Shown here: positions 10,130 to 22,046 of the stretch, piece by piece
How the letters are laid out: each line of letters begins with the position of its first letter
Position numbering within the stretch: position 1 is the stretch's first letter
From: Lepas anatifera
Lineage: Eukaryota; Arthropoda; Thecostraca; Lepadidae
NCBI GenBank assembly: GCA_034440635.1
Contig: JAOTON010001680.1
Location: 434,001 to 498,000, forward strand
Direction: 5' to 3'
Length of the DNA: 64,000 nt
Notes under the pieces: model-generated
What the model saw: the letters and a program-made list of their open reading frames with translations, nothing else
Told to the model about the DNA's origin: nothing
The model's database searches: none
Position numbers and translations under genes: made by a program

Positions 10130-11810
10130 GATCATCTCAGGGGCCCCTGATGTAGATCAGGCCACAGAGCAGCTCATGCTTCACCCAGGGACTAGACTAG
10201 CTCATTGGTCCCAGAGATGAGGTCATCAGACTAGCTCAATGGGCCACAGATCGACTCATGGGGCCTTAAACCAGTTCGAAGCCCCAGAACAGTTTAAGGC
10301 GCCAGATCACTCGGGGCCTCAAGCCAACTTAAGGGGCTCTCAAGCTCAGCGCACGGACCAGCTCAGGGTACCCTCAGAACCTAGATCCGCTCTTGGGCCC
10401 CAGATCACTCTTGGGGCCCCAGATCAGTTCAGGGGCCTCAAGTCAGGTCAGGGGCAAGATCAGTCAGGGGCACTAATTCAGCTCAGGAATCCCTCACCAG
10501 CTCGGGGCCCAAGCAGTTCAAAAGCCCCAGAGCTGCTCAGGGGACACCAGATCGGCCCATAGGGCACCAGATCAGCCTAGGGGACAAACAATAAAATCAG
10601 TGGTGACCGACCAGCTCGGGACCCAGATCAGTTCGGGAATACCAGATCAGTCAGGAGGCACTTAATCAGCTCAGAGCCCCATACCATCTCAGGGACCCTC
10701 ACCAACCCCTGTGGGCCATCTCAGCTCAAGGCCTGGGAGCTGCTCGGGAAATCACGTAATTAACCTAGGCGGCCCGGGTCAGCTTAAAGGGCATAATATT
10801 ATCCATGGGACACCAGACTAGCTCAGAGGAATAAGATGGGCTCAGGAGACACACTGATGACTCAGCAGGCTCCAGATCGACTCAGGGGCATTAGTTAAGT
10901 TCAGGAGGCAGTATATCTGCTCAGGGTGCACCATATCGATCAGCACAGGGGCATGTTCAGTCGGGGCACTAAATCAGCTCAGGGATCCCTCACCAGCTCG
11001 GGCCCAATCAGTTCAAAAGCCCCAGAGCTGCTCAGGGGACACCAGATGCCCATAGGGCACCAGATCGCTCCGGGGACAAACAATCAGATCAGTGGTCCCC
11101 GACCAGCTTGGGAATACCAGATCAAGTCAGGGGGCACTTAATCAGCTCATGAGCCCATACCATCTCAGGGGCCCTCATCAGCCTCTGTGGGCCCAGCTCA
11201 GCTCAGGGCTTTAGATCTGCTCATGAAATCACGTAAGGAGGTCCAGATCAGCTGAAAGGGCACCAGCTTACTCAGGGGGGCATCATATGGGCTCAGGAGG
11301 CACCAGATCGACTAAGGGGCATTAGTGCAGCTCAGGTGGCACCAGATCAATCCGCTCGGGGTCCAGATCAGCCCCAGCCCCCAGACTATGGCAGGAGCCT
11401 AAAGCAGCTCAGGGAGCAACATAACAGCTCAGGGGACACAAGGTGGACTCAGGGCCCACCAAACCAGCTCAGGGGGGGACCAGACCATCTAAGGAGACAT
11501 CAATAATCAGTTGAGGGGGCACCTAATCAGCTGAAGAGGCACCATATTAACTTAGGATACAGAATCAACTTGGGGAGGCATGATATCAGCTCGGGGGCCC
11601 GAATCAGCTCAAGGGGCACTAAATCAGCTATCAGGGCACCAAACAAGCTCGGAAGCATTAGACTAACTCGAGAGCATTATATAGGTTCAGGAGGCACAAT
11701 TATTTGCTCAGTGGGGCACTCGATTGACTCAGGGGCACCAGATCAGCTTAGAGGGCAAGTAATCAGCTCAAGGGGCCACGAGATGAGCTCAGGAGCACCA
11801 GATTGGCTTC
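10130..11810 (+). repeat. Degenerate ~20-bp tandem repeat (CAGATCAGCTCAGGGGGCAC type)
   Basis: The phrase GCACCAGATCAGCTCAGGGG recurs dozens of times with substitutions and small indels throughout. Segments at about 10460-10700 and 10950-11160 also repeat each other at longer range (both contain CACCAGCTCGGG, then CCAGAGCTGCTCAGGGGACA). Open frames across it are by-products of the repeat, not genes. Confidence 0.88.
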
Positions 11811-11812
11811 AC

Positions 11813-13699
11813 CCGTACGATTATTGGCGACGATGATGCAATAGGTAGACACATACTAGGTGCCCATACTCTTCTCGGGTGCTTGGAAGGCGACAGAATG
11901 CCCTAGCTGACCGAGAAAGGTATAAGTTGTCCAACAATAGTTTCAATCGCTACATGCGGTCCAGTTAAATCTAGGTTCAACGGCTAGGGCTCTAAATTTC
12001 GAGCGGCACGGCCCAAATTGGGTACACCACCTGGCAATCAAAGGGCACCCTGGCAGTGATGGGGGCACGTGCCCCTGTGCCTTCCTGGCTGCACCCCTGG
12101 ACAGTAGATCAACTCCGGGAGGAATTAGATAAGCTCAGGGGCCCGGATCAGCTCAAGGGGCACTAAAACAGCTAAAAGTACACCAGGCAAGCTCGGAGGG
12201 ATCAAACTAACTCAGAGAGTATTTTATAGGTTCAGAAGGCACACTTATTTTCCCAGGAGGGCACCAGATTGACTACGAGGGCACCAGATCAGCTCAGAGG
12301 GCACATGATCAGCTCCAGGGGGCACCAGATGAGCTCCGCCCGTACGATTATTGGCGACGATGAGGCATTATCTGGAAACGGATTACGTGCCTATGCTCTT
12401 CCCGGGTGCTTGGAAAGGCGACAGAATGCCCTAGCTGACAAAAAAGGCACTTAGTTGTCAAACAATAGTTGAAATCGCTAAATGCAGTCTAGTTACATCT
12501 AGGTTCAACGGCGCAGGGCACTAAATTTCGAGTGGCACGGACCAAGAGGGTACACCACCTGGCAATCAAAGGGCACCCGGCACCGATGGGTGCACATGCC
12601 CCCTGTGCCCCTGGACGGTAGATAAACTCAGGGAGGCATTAAATAAGTTCAGGGGCCCGGATCAGCTCAAGGGGCAATAAAACAGCTAATAGGGCAGCAG
12701 GCAAGCTCGGAGGCATCAGACTAACTTAGAGAGCATTATACAGGTTCAGAAGGCACAATTATTTATTCAGGGGGGGGGCACCAGATTAACTACGAGGGCA
12801 TCAGATCAGCTCAGAAGGCACATGATCATCTCCAGGGGGCACCAGACGAGCTCCACCCGTACGATTATTGGCGACGATGAGGCATTATCTGGAAACGGAT
12901 TACTGCCTATACTCTTCCCGGGTGCTTGGAAAGGCGACAGAATGCTTTAGCTGACCAAAAGGCACTTAATTGTTAAACAATAGTTGAAATCGCTAAATGC
13001 GGCCTAGTTCCATCTAGGTTCAACGGCGTAGGGCACTAAATTTCGAGCGGCACGGCCCGAAGGGGGTACACCACCTGGCAATCAAGGGCACCCGGCACCG
13101 ATGGGGGCACGTGCCCCTGTGACCCCTGGCTGCGGCCCTGGACAGTAGATAAACTACGGGAGGCATTAGATAAGTTCAGGGGCCCGGATCAGCTCAAGGG
13201 GCACTAAAACAGCTAATAGGGCACCAGGCAAGCTCGAGGCATCAGACTAACTCAGAGAGCATTATATAGATTCAGAAGGCACAATTATTTTCTCAGGGGG
13301 GCACCAGATTGACTACGAGGGCATCAGATCAGCTCAGAAGGCCATGATCAGCTCCAGGGTTCAAGACCAGCGCTCAGGGGCACCAGATGAGCTCAGGGGC
13401 ACCAGATTAGCTCTGCCCATACGATTATTGGCGACGATGAGGCATTATTTGGAAACGGATTACGTGCCTATACTCTTCCTGGGTGCTTGGAATGGCGACA
13501 GAATGCCCTAACTGACCAAAAGGCACTTAATTGTCAAACAATAGTTCAAATCGCTAAATGCAGTCTAGTTCCATCTAGGCTCAACGACGTAGGGCACTAA
13601 ATTTCGAGCGGCACGGCCAAAAAGTGCACACAACCTGGCAATCAAGGGCCCCCGGCACCGTGGGGGGCACGTGCCCTGTGCCCCCTGGCTGCGCCACTG
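11813..13699 (+). repeat. ~530-bp tandem units, each containing a copy of the element's right terminus
   Basis: The landmark TACGATTATTGGCGACGATG recurs near 11815, 12343, 12860 and 13420, giving spacings of about 527, 517 and 560 bp. Each unit holds a conserved block (GCTTGGAA..GGCGACAGAATGC, CGCTAAATGC, CACTAAATTTCGAG, GCACGTGCCCC) and then repeats of the 20-bp type. The last unit ends at the true right TIR. The earlier units carry near-copies of that terminus internally (about 12085-12100 and 13127-13142, CTGGCTGC followed by CCTG; a shorter form near 12605). Confidence 0.85.
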
Positions 13700-14152
13700 T
13701 CCTTCCTTCTTATCAGATAGAAAGAATTTCCCACCATAGAGACGAGAAAGCTTTTTGGTTATCCTCACCTTGTCTGCATGCTGGGTGTTTTCATACTTTT
13801 CTTCTAGTTCTTTTACAATCCGTTGCTTAGTTTCTAGCTCAATATCACACTCTAGAAAAGCATTGTATATCTCTGTTAGTTTCTTTCTTAGTTTGTCATT
13901 CTTCCGTGCTTTTTCCTTCAGTTGAAAGCTTATTAGGTTTCTTCTAAACTCCTTGGTAAAGTGCTTCCTCTTGGCTGCCGGGTCGTGAAGTCGTACATTC
14001 GAATAGTTCGGCAATATGTTCTCTTTGAGGCAATGACAGTTAAATTGAATAGCACTCGCGCATTTAGATATTTTTCTGTGGAGTTTTTCTATTTTTCTTA
14101 CGTTGGTTTTAATGTCAGTCGTTAATTCGTTTAAAAGGTCACCAAAACTCAT
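13700..14152 (-). pseudogene. PLE N-terminal ORF segment
   Basis: Starts MSFGDLLNELTTDIKTNVRK at 14152 and runs about 150 codons through charged, coiled-coil-like helices (KEKARKNDKLRKKLTEIY, ETKQRIVKELEEKYEN) to KKLSRLYGGKFF, a segment seen upstream of the RT in PLEs. The reading frame leaves PLE sequence at 13700, where the TIR insertion begins. Codons shown beyond that point belong to the insert. The part within the pseudo-LTR is repeated at 6865-6732. Confidence 0.85.
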
Positions 14153-14327
14153 TAATTAGGACTAGTTTCCACTGTATTATCAACAGTCATCTTCAGCATT
14201 AAGTATTTGCTCATAGTTTTCATTTCACATTTCGAAAACATTTTTAAATATCGCGAGAACGAGCATTATAACAGTACCACTTCCTTATTGGCTACCTTAC
14301 CTATTATAAACGATGCATCTAGGCATT
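14019..14327 (-). repeat. Upstream pseudo-LTR of the PLE
   Basis: 309 bp matching 6732-7040 with no difference that I could see. It includes the promoter side, the hammerhead-like fold and the first codons of the N-terminal ORF. Beyond 14327 similarity stops, which sets the right border of the element. Confidence 0.9.
14152..14203 (-). ncRNA. Candidate hammerhead ribozyme, upstream pseudo-LTR copy
   Basis: Same sequence and fold as the copy at 6865-6916: CUGAAGA box, bulged stem II, GAAAC, minimal stem III and GUC. Predicted cleavage lies after C14160, with the PLE start codon at 14152 just downstream. Two ribozymes in tandem pseudo-LTRs would cut a read-through transcript into unit-length RNA. 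Confidence 0.55.
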
Positions 14328-15329
14328 ATGGGCTCGTACTCGTGCTTTGACATTCTTTGTCCTAATGTTGAATCCCTGTTCATTACCGCCTAAAACGGGT
14401 GAGCAAACAATTTCTCATTTGAAGATGGATAACCTTTTTTGTCGCAGTTGAGCAGCGTAGAGACCATTCATCGTAAAATATTTCGTCTCGAGGAGTACAC
14501 AACCATCAAACAGCCACAACCATCACATGATACAAGGACTGCATTGCGACTCTGCAAACAAATCAACGCTTTGATATTTCCCCTTCTAGGGCGTGCATTT
14601 TTGCGAGGTGCTGTAGCAACGTGAGCCACAGTTTCAAACTAATATTTCCTGATCTACCTCTCAGGCCAGTGTTCTTTGTAGCCCTTCGATTTGATCCACG
14701 ATTTTTTATGTTTTCTACACACAATGCGATGCTGGGCCTTAAGCTAATGCCAGAGTATCTACCATCACCGTCCATGATAAGGGCAGCATCATGTGAACAT
14801 TGTGTTCCCTATTGAATGAGACTGACATGAGCTTATTGCTCTCGAAAAAAGCCGCCACGCTTAAGAGGAACCAAATAAGCCATGCTAAGAAATATTTCTA
14901 AAGTGATTTACCCTTTTCTCTCAAAGACGACCACGTTTCTCATTAAATGAAGTCAGTGCAACATGTGTGTATACACGTCCTCGGTCTATCGTATTTAGGA
15001 CTGTATTTTGTGCTTACGTAAGGTATGTATTTATGTATGTACATACTTACGGAGCAGTTCAGTCATGAACACTGGTCTCTGAATTGCAGTGATATCTATA
15101 CTGGGTCCTCTGTAATGATATGTATAATTTAACTTGCAGGCTCTTTGCTTTGTGTTTCAATTCTCCAGTACTTGTATTTCCCAGGCCTATCATTAAAAAA
15201 AGCTTCAAAGGATGACCGTAAAGGGAAATGTCGATCAGTCGGGCGTGGCTGAACGCTCTTAGTTTATCGGAAACCAATAACCTTGATAAGAGCGCTGAAA
15301 TCATCGGCTTCCGACGAAGCAGGAAAATA
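14328..15329. other. Intergenic, no gene recognised
   Basis: AT-rich sequence with only short chance open frames. No splice-supported exon or known repeat was recognised. Confidence 0.5.
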
Positions 15330-15870
15330 AGAAAAGGGGCATTCCAGGATAAATCGACCAGGCACCACCTGGATTGTACATACATAGAATAGTCTCAGAT
15401 TTCGTTCTACCTTCGCACACAGGGTTATTAGAGGCGTAGAATTCAGATTTGAGAATATGTGTTTCCTCAAAATAAGGGTTTCGGAGTAGCAGCTTGCTGC
15501 AAGCGGTGAAAATTTGTGTTTTTAGCAAAACATGGTGCCATACAATCGTTATTTTCTGTGTAATCCTTCGATATGGATGCTCATTTAAAACGCGATTGTA
15601 TTTAGAATTTAATTATCCAACTTAAAATTTTTTTGAAAAATAATTTTAAGATTTTGGAATTTTGTATTTGATTTTTTAAACAATATTTTCTAGATGTGGC
15701 CAGTGATTCGCCATAAAACGACCTATAAAAATGTTTTCCTGTGTCTGTGATTTCTAATAACATCAACAAAATTTTGCGTTCTTGAATTTGTTGGTACCTA
15801 ATTAGCCAAAGAGTGACGCCATGCGCGCGAAAATCGGCCGCCCGGCGCGCCCCACCGATAGCCAACTAGC
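15330..15870 (-). repeat. Dispersed repeat family R, copy 1 (reverse)
   Basis: Reverse complement of the repeat at 19480-20030. Shared landmarks are GGCTAATTA next to a GC-rich GGGCGGCC segment with ATGGCGT, and about 430 bp later ACGAAATCTGAGACTAT and GCCTGGTCGAT. Between these landmarks the copies are diverged. No coding capacity seen. Confidence 0.65.
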
Positions 15871-16173
15871 ACTTTGGCCAACCGACGACACGCAAGCGTG
15901 TGGTGCTCAGCGGGGACAATGGGTTAGAAATTTGTCGCCAGGGAAACATGCATCTACAAAGCACATGGTATTGTGAAAATTTTCATAAGGAAAGGGTGTG
16001 CCGTTGAGAACAATTTTTCTAGACTTTCTTTTTCTTTCATCTTTTGTTTTCGGCTTCAGTAAAGCATCATTAAGAGTAAAGCACGTAAACAACATGCGTT
16101 ATAAAGCATGTGGTTTGAAACAAGATGGAATCAATGTTATTCAGGTATCGGGTGGAAGCGAATTCATAGTTAA

Positions 16174-17779
16174 CACGCGCATTGACGGGGGGCGGAATCG
16201 GGTTTTTCAGAGATAGCATAAAAACAGCAGCACGTAGCGCAGCCGTACTTCGCATAGCTTTTCTCTCATCATTTTTAAAACTTCTGTGAAAATTTTAAGG
16301 TTACGTCTTCTCAGGACAGGTCACCAGTACAGGTCAAGTGACCTGACCTCAAAAAAAAGTTTAAGATAGCATAAGTCGGAACAGGGTGAATTTATCCGAT
16401 TGAAACTCATATCACATCATGGGCCCACCGAGTTCTCTAAAATATGTTCTAGTATTTTTGATATGGATGACCTAAGGTCAGGTACGAGCCATGACTTCTC
16501 CTTTGGAAAAACATGGGAAAAATTGTTTTGACTGAATAACTCAATAACGGATGGTGATATAGCGTTGATTTTAGCTGCATTAGATTTACCTTGTACCTTG
16601 TACAGTTCAGTTCTTTCAGCGACGGAAGTGGACGTGTTTTCAGTGCTCTTTGAAACATAAAATACTCCTGTTCTAATTCAAAATCAGCAATGATACCATA
16701 GAGGTGAAGGAAACATTCTTTGTCTACATTATGTACTAATTTTTATTCGCCTCAACCGTCTCTGGTGAGCTGAGAGATTAAAATAAAGTAAGTCATCATT
16801 TTTGGTACTATCCTCTTTCGTCGCCAATCTTCTCTTGATTTTTCTTGGTTTCACGTGCTTTTAGAGCTCCTTCGAGAAAGCTTCTGCGGCGGGAATATTG
16901 AAATATTTCAGGATGGCTAATTTTAGAAAACAATAAAAACAAGTTTTGTGAAAGAAAACATCAGCACCAGAGATTAAAGAAACTAAAAATATGCAACAAT
17001 TGAACATCAGTGAAGCAAGATCAACGATGTCACGACAAGATGGAGCACAAACAACGAAATTTATCAGATCGAAGACGAAATGAAAACGAAGCCGAAGAAT
17101 CGAACATTTTCATCCTCTATTATTTTAGTTTAAATGTTCATGTGTGTGCATTTGTGTGTGTGTGTTTTTTTTACGGTACCTAATCCTTATCCTTATCCTA
17201 CTCTACCTGGCTGTGAGCGCATGCGCCTGTGGCTGCAGCGACCCCTCCGTAGAATCCCTCCTCTTGATCCTACCTTCTCATCCTTACCATCTCCTTCCTA
17301 GCTTATATCACTTCATACTCATTGCGACGACACTTTAAAAGCCACCTATTTGTGTGGAAGTGTGAGAAATACATGATGATTGCAGTTCTAATGATATATA
17401 TATTTTATATAATTTGATCTTGACCTGACCTCAGGTCAGGTTAAATCCTTGATTTGACCTAGCAAGGTCAAATTATATATCATTTGATTTGGCTTACTGC
17501 GAGGATTCGAATGGTTTAAATTGTTTTGCTCTTTCTTTACTTTTTCAGATGCAATGGGCGAAATTCTTCATTTACATGTTATCCCTATGACGGCATGTTT
17601 TGACCTCTGGTGGCCTTAAATGTGACCTGACACAAATGGTTCAAATATTTTCGATGTAGAAGTGGATGGGCTACCCAACGCTGTTAACCGTTTTCGCTAC
17701 CTTCCGTGTTTCTTGAGATCTTAGGGGGCGGCCCCCCCCGTCAAAGCAAAGGTGGCTCAGACCCCCGTCAATGCGCGTT
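16174..17779 (+). mobile_element. TTAA-flanked element with AGGTCA-rich interior, longer copy
   Basis: The left end is TTAA (16170-16173) then CACGCGCATTGACGGGG. The right end is CCCCGTCAATGCGCGTT followed by TTAA (17780-17783). TTAA target duplications are used by piggyBac- and Kolobok-type transposons; no transposase is present. The copy matches the one at 36109-36917 over both ends but has about 770 extra bases in the middle (about 16590-17375). The shared parts are dense in TGACCT/AGGTCA hexamers, including TGACCTGACCTCAGGTCAGG. Confidence 0.78.
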
Positions 17780-17783
17780 TTAA

Positions 17784-19479
17784 AGGTCTATATTATGACA
17801 GTAGTGTATTAGATTTAGTGGCATTTCGTTCGTTTTATCAGCAGAGGTGGCAGAGGAGGCTGAATTAATATACCAAAAAACAGTTTTAATTTCTTTTGAG
17901 GCATGAAAGTGACCCACTTTGGTTCACAACGGTAATAAGAAATTGAAAGCACATAGGGAAGAATAAACCAACTTCAAAGGATCAGTTCAACCAAAAGCCT
18001 ATCTGTTATGACGGTAGTCCCGTCCAGCGGCGGCAATGCATGGGAAACGTCGACTTCGGCTGAAACTGTTGGAGTGCCCAGTGAGTCAGTCGATGATGAT
18101 TGTGTCTCCGCAGCGAGCAACTCTTCAGTAACTGCCTCTGGCTGCTGTCTGGTTCTTCTTGAGCAATTGCGACATTTTCTGAATTCAAATCTACTCTGTC
18201 TTGTAAGTAGGCGTCTTTTGCGGAGAACACTCGACGGGGTCAGTACCAGAGGTTCTATTTTTGGTCCTGGTGTCCCCCGGAGCCGGGACCGGATGCTGGG
18301 TCCTGCCGGGATCAACTGGGTTTGTACCGGGACCGTGCCGGACCTCTGAGGATTCGAGAGCGTAATAATCTTAACTAGGACCTGTGTGCATTGGGGCCCA
18401 TATCAAATTGAGATTAGTTAATTTTTAACCAATTAAGTTAGTTTTCCCTTAGCATTTGACGAATAAATTACCTAATGTGGCTAACTACGCGCACACAAAT
18501 TGTACACAAATTGTATTACATAAGCCTATAGGGGCTGTCCATAAAAGACGTCACGGTGAGGGAGAGGGGGGTTGCGGGCCGAAAAGTGATATACCATTGC
18601 CAGAGCTGGAGATCTTTTCTCGATCCAGGGGGTTTTGGGTGGGTTAACGGCACGGGCAGTATAAACCCTAATTTAGTTGTAATAAGCTCCATTAAAAAAA
18701 ACACAGGAACACAATTAACACAATTACACAATTACACATAATTCATGGCTGAAATAGAAAATCGAAGTCACTGGTTGAAACGTATAAGACAAGGCTGCAA
18801 ACTTGTTCCTATCAACCCGCCTTTTTGCCAGGACCAATGCCAGGACTACATTAGGTCTTGCCGGGACCAGTCGAGGCCTGCCGGCTCCGGGACTGGCGTC
18901 GCGACCAGGAATCTAGAAAAGGCAAATCCTCTAGTCAGCACAATACGTCCTCTTGTCCCGTGGCATTCTACCAATCCTACGTCGCACAAAAGTTTGAACA
19001 CCAGCACCGACAGCAGAAAACTGGCGTCCGAAACGAAGTAGCCACCTTGAAGCCATGCCTTATCTCCATTTGACATCCAACTGCCCCAGTAACAATGTCA
19101 TACTAACTGAAGAGGATGAGCTCTCAGCTTCATGAGCTGCGCACTGGACATCTGACACCTCGCGCGTGTCATAAAGGCACTGACGCACGAACCTGGGTGG
19201 AGACCGCACAACTGCAGCCAGGGTTCATCCGTGTTGAATACGACGTCGTTTCAACACGCAAAACAGACCAAGCTTGCTCAAATGCGCAAGTCTCTTCATT
19301 TTCAAAATGGAATGGTATGACTCAAATCCGTAATCGATTTTATGGCCAACGGTAAGATATGGCGAGTCGTACACCCTTAACCGAATTAAAATTGCATTGA
19401 TTTTACCTTTTTGTTGAACACGTGTATTTCTGTTTTTGTTTTGCTCAATGATTGCAAGAGTTCATACGATCCCGAGTCG
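17784..19479. other. Intergenic; one long open frame without recognisable content
   Basis: A 113-codon open frame on the minus strand (18315-17974) is moderately GC-rich and includes RKCRNCSRRTRQQPEAVTEE, but no family was recognised and no paired splice sites or start context support it. GGGACC/GCCGGG-rich segments recur at about 18260-18330 and 18830-18900. Nothing else stands out. Confidence 0.35.
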
Positions 19480-20030
19480 ATCTACTACCCGTGCCCACGC
19501 ACCGGCGGCCGCGCCGATGACGGCCAGGCGCCGGGCGGCCAATTTTTGCGCACATGGCGTCTTTCTATGGCTAATTACACATAACAAGATATTGAGTTCA
19601 CTAAACAGAGGAGATATGGGTGCGCATTTTCCCCCGTGCATACCCTTAACGTGAATTGCTGGCCAAACTTTGAAAAAATCGTTAAGAAAGTGGTCAAAAC
19701 ATTTCTGAAAATTTTGAAAATTTAGAATAACAATGAGATGTTTAAACCTTAGCTGTTACATGCTCAATCTAACGCCGTGTCATTTGAAGCAAAGAAATGA
19801 AAGTAAAGGCTAAAAATAATCATTGTATACCACCATGCTTTGACGAAATCGGCGATTTTAACGATTTTCTTCAAGTTATAACTTCGAAACCGTAGGTCTG
19901 AGAAAAAATCTCAGATCAGGATTCCGCGCCCCTGACAACCCAGTAGACGAAATTGGAACGAAATCCGAGACTATGCTATGTTGGGGCCTGGTCGATCTGT
20001 GCTGGAACGCCTAAAAATACGCTGCTTTGC
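19480..20030 (+). repeat. Dispersed repeat family R, copy 2
   Basis: Forward counterpart of 15330-15870, with the GC-rich GGGCGGCC head, GGCTAATTA, a diverged middle and ACGAAATCCGAGACTAT near 19958. The inverted, diverged pair suggests an old non-coding transposon family. Confidence 0.6.
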
Positions 20031-22038
20031 ACGAGAGTACCAGCCTGCGTTCACCAGGTGGATGTGCATTTGGCCGTGGTGAAACGAGCTCCGAATGTTT
20101 ACATAGGCAGATTCGGGGGTCAAGGGAGCACGTCCCCCACCTCACCGATTGACCTGTCCAGTGCTCACCCCGCACCACAACGCCCCACCGCGGCCGTCCT
20201 GAAACATCGCTCTTCTCCCCCAAAACGCCCAAGGATGCAGATATTGGCACCTACTCGATACAAATGTGTTACTCCCTAAAAATTGACGCCTGACCCAAAT
20301 GGCGCCCCTAACCAAAAAACCCTTCTGCCTTCGGAAGTCCGGTATCCACCTATGGCGCCTAAAATACAGCATGGTTACTTTTGCACGACTTTTTCCTACT
20401 TTTTATTTCATTTCCCATTTTCCAACCCTTTGCATTGTTTGTCAAACCCTTTACTGGCGGCTCACGGGTCAGCCTTTACGTCATCGTTTACATACGAGTA
20501 TGCAAAGTGTTCATGCCAGGGTCTTGTATCACCGTGAGCAAAGACGGCTGTATGTTCGACCTTGTGGGGGGCAAAGGGCCAACATTTTGAACAACATAGT
20601 GCTTTGCAGAATATTAGCGTGTGGTCCAGAGTGCTGGCGGGGCTTTGGGATCTGTGCCTTGCAGTGACAGATATACACCTCTGGCTTAAGGAAGGGACAA
20701 CGCGGCAAAAAATCGTAGAAAAAACACACTGGTTGTTTTATGAAATTCGTGCAAAACTGGGAGCTTTCGGGGCGAGTTCCTTTTTGCCTCCCCCTCCATC
20801 CCTACCTGGATCCGCCGGCGGTGCCATGGCCCAGATACCCCACCAGGACCACCAGAAGTCATGAGCGTAGCGAAGAGGGAGGGGAGGTCCCCGCCGTGAA
20901 CGGTGCTTCGAAACCAAGTTTGCCAGATACGAACTGCTGTTCACCCACCCCTCCCTGCATATCTCGCTCCAGAATATGCAAGGTGACATACACATGACAA
21001 AAAATAAAACCATTTGTATTCCAGTTGCTTGGCATTTTTCACCAGCTCTGCTTCATAGTTAATGTTTTAAGCATAAAACAATGAGCCGGGTGGCAAATAA
21101 ATCGGGGAGGGACCGCCAGCCTTCTTCTCCACAGCATGGAATGGTCGGTCTCCTACCCCCCCACGTGGTGATGCTCTTGTTAATGGCAAAATACATTTGA
21201 AATTGGTCCGGGTTAAAGATACTACGACAGCTTTTCTGATCATATACATGACATACCTGATCCCGTAGTCACATATGTGTGACTACGGGTACAGGTATTA
21301 TATAACTACGGGAGGCCACGGGCGACTCTCTATAAGGTTACTGCTGATCATGGGCGTCACCACGGGAGGGGGAGGCGCAGGGAACCCAGTCCCCACACTT
21401 TTCATTCGAAAATGTTCTGTTTCAGCCACATTTCGACAGAGCTCGATATTATCATCGTAAGCATGGCTGGAAGAGCAGAATGAACCGAAATCCGTGTGTT
21501 ATCTAGAAGGGATAGCTTTGTCTCAGTGGAGTTGTATTTTCGCGGATCTCCCGCAGCCCGCCTCTACTTTTATGCCGGCAGAGACATTCTGGCTGGTGAA
21601 TGTCCCAGCAGACATCAGAGCAGACCTAAACATGAGATTTCGGGACGATGCCCCTCTTTATTAGACGTAATTATACACAACGTCATTCTGAAACCGACTT
21701 ATTCGGCAGCTGACCTGTAGTTGGAGGTCCGGAAAAGGAGTATATCCTCAAACCGTGAAATTACTTTATCGCGTTAAATTTGACCAAGGCCCCGCATAGC
21801 TTTTAATATTATTGTTCTATTAAGGTGGTATCGGGTATTGCTGCAGTACCTTAAACTCTTTTTGGTACGGCACCGAAGGTAGTTTAACTTATGGATATGC
21901 GTCGAAATTTTTTCCCTCGGTCCGTGCCATAGCTCTCTTTCGCCCGAAAACGGCAAGGTACCAACAAAACACGGCATTTTACGAATAAAACACCCCCACA
22001 CACACGAAGAATGCCACATCGGACGGATTACCATTAGG
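20031..22038. other. Intergenic, no gene recognised
   Basis: Several open frames of 70-120 codons lie on both strands (20.0-21.0 kb), but none shows a recognisable domain, and they overlap on opposite strands. A local ATATGTGTGACTACGGG/CCCGTAGTCACATATG inverted repeat lies at about 21261-21290. Confidence 0.4.
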
Positions 22039-22046
22039 GTCGCTGG

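Larger units (their letters stand above)
9145..13699. mobile_element. 4.55-kb TIR-bounded insertion inside the PLE, non-autonomous, repeat-filled
   Basis: The left end starts CAGGGGCGCAGCCAG (9145) and the right end, reverse complemented, starts CAGTGGCGCAGCCAGG (13699). The flanks share six of seven bases (TCCTTCT at 9138-9144, TCCTTCC at 13700-13706). Removing the insert and one flank joins the two halves of the PLE ORF in frame, which independently proves the borders. The CAGNGG start is hAT-like, but the short imperfect target duplication leaves the superfamily open. No transposase was seen. About 9145-10130 is mostly unique, 10130-11810 is a ~20-bp degenerate repeat, and 11813-13699 is a ~530-bp tandem repeat. 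Confidence 0.82.
6732..14327 (-). mobile_element. Penelope-like retroelement (PLE) with pseudo-LTRs, split by a nested insertion
   Basis: On the minus strand the order is: 5' pseudo-LTR (14327-14019) overlapping the N-terminal ORF (14152-13700), a nested 4.55-kb element (13699-9145), the RT domain (9144-7638), a GIY-YIG endonuclease (7663-7154), a short 3' region, and a second, truncated pseudo-LTR (7040-6732). An RT followed by a C-terminal GIY-YIG domain, with terminal direct repeats, is diagnostic of endonuclease-bearing PLEs. The repeats appear identical over 309 bp, so the copy is fairly recent. However, the coding part has the insertion, a frameshift between RT and endonuclease, and an in-frame stop in the endonuclease, so it is no longer autonomous. 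Confidence 0.9.

Noticed and set aside
10239..12454. Gln/Gly/Pro-rich repeat protein from the 20-bp array
   Set aside because: The unit is not a multiple of three and frames are short and broken; it is non-coding repeat DNA in a transposon.
17974..18315. 113-codon frame, with another of 113 codons on the opposite strand
   Set aside because: Both strands are open over the same GC-rich stretch, so openness is not evidence of coding; no family seen.
20011..21013. Cluster of overlapping open frames on both strands
   Set aside because: All lack recognisable motifs and paired splice sites; composition effect.
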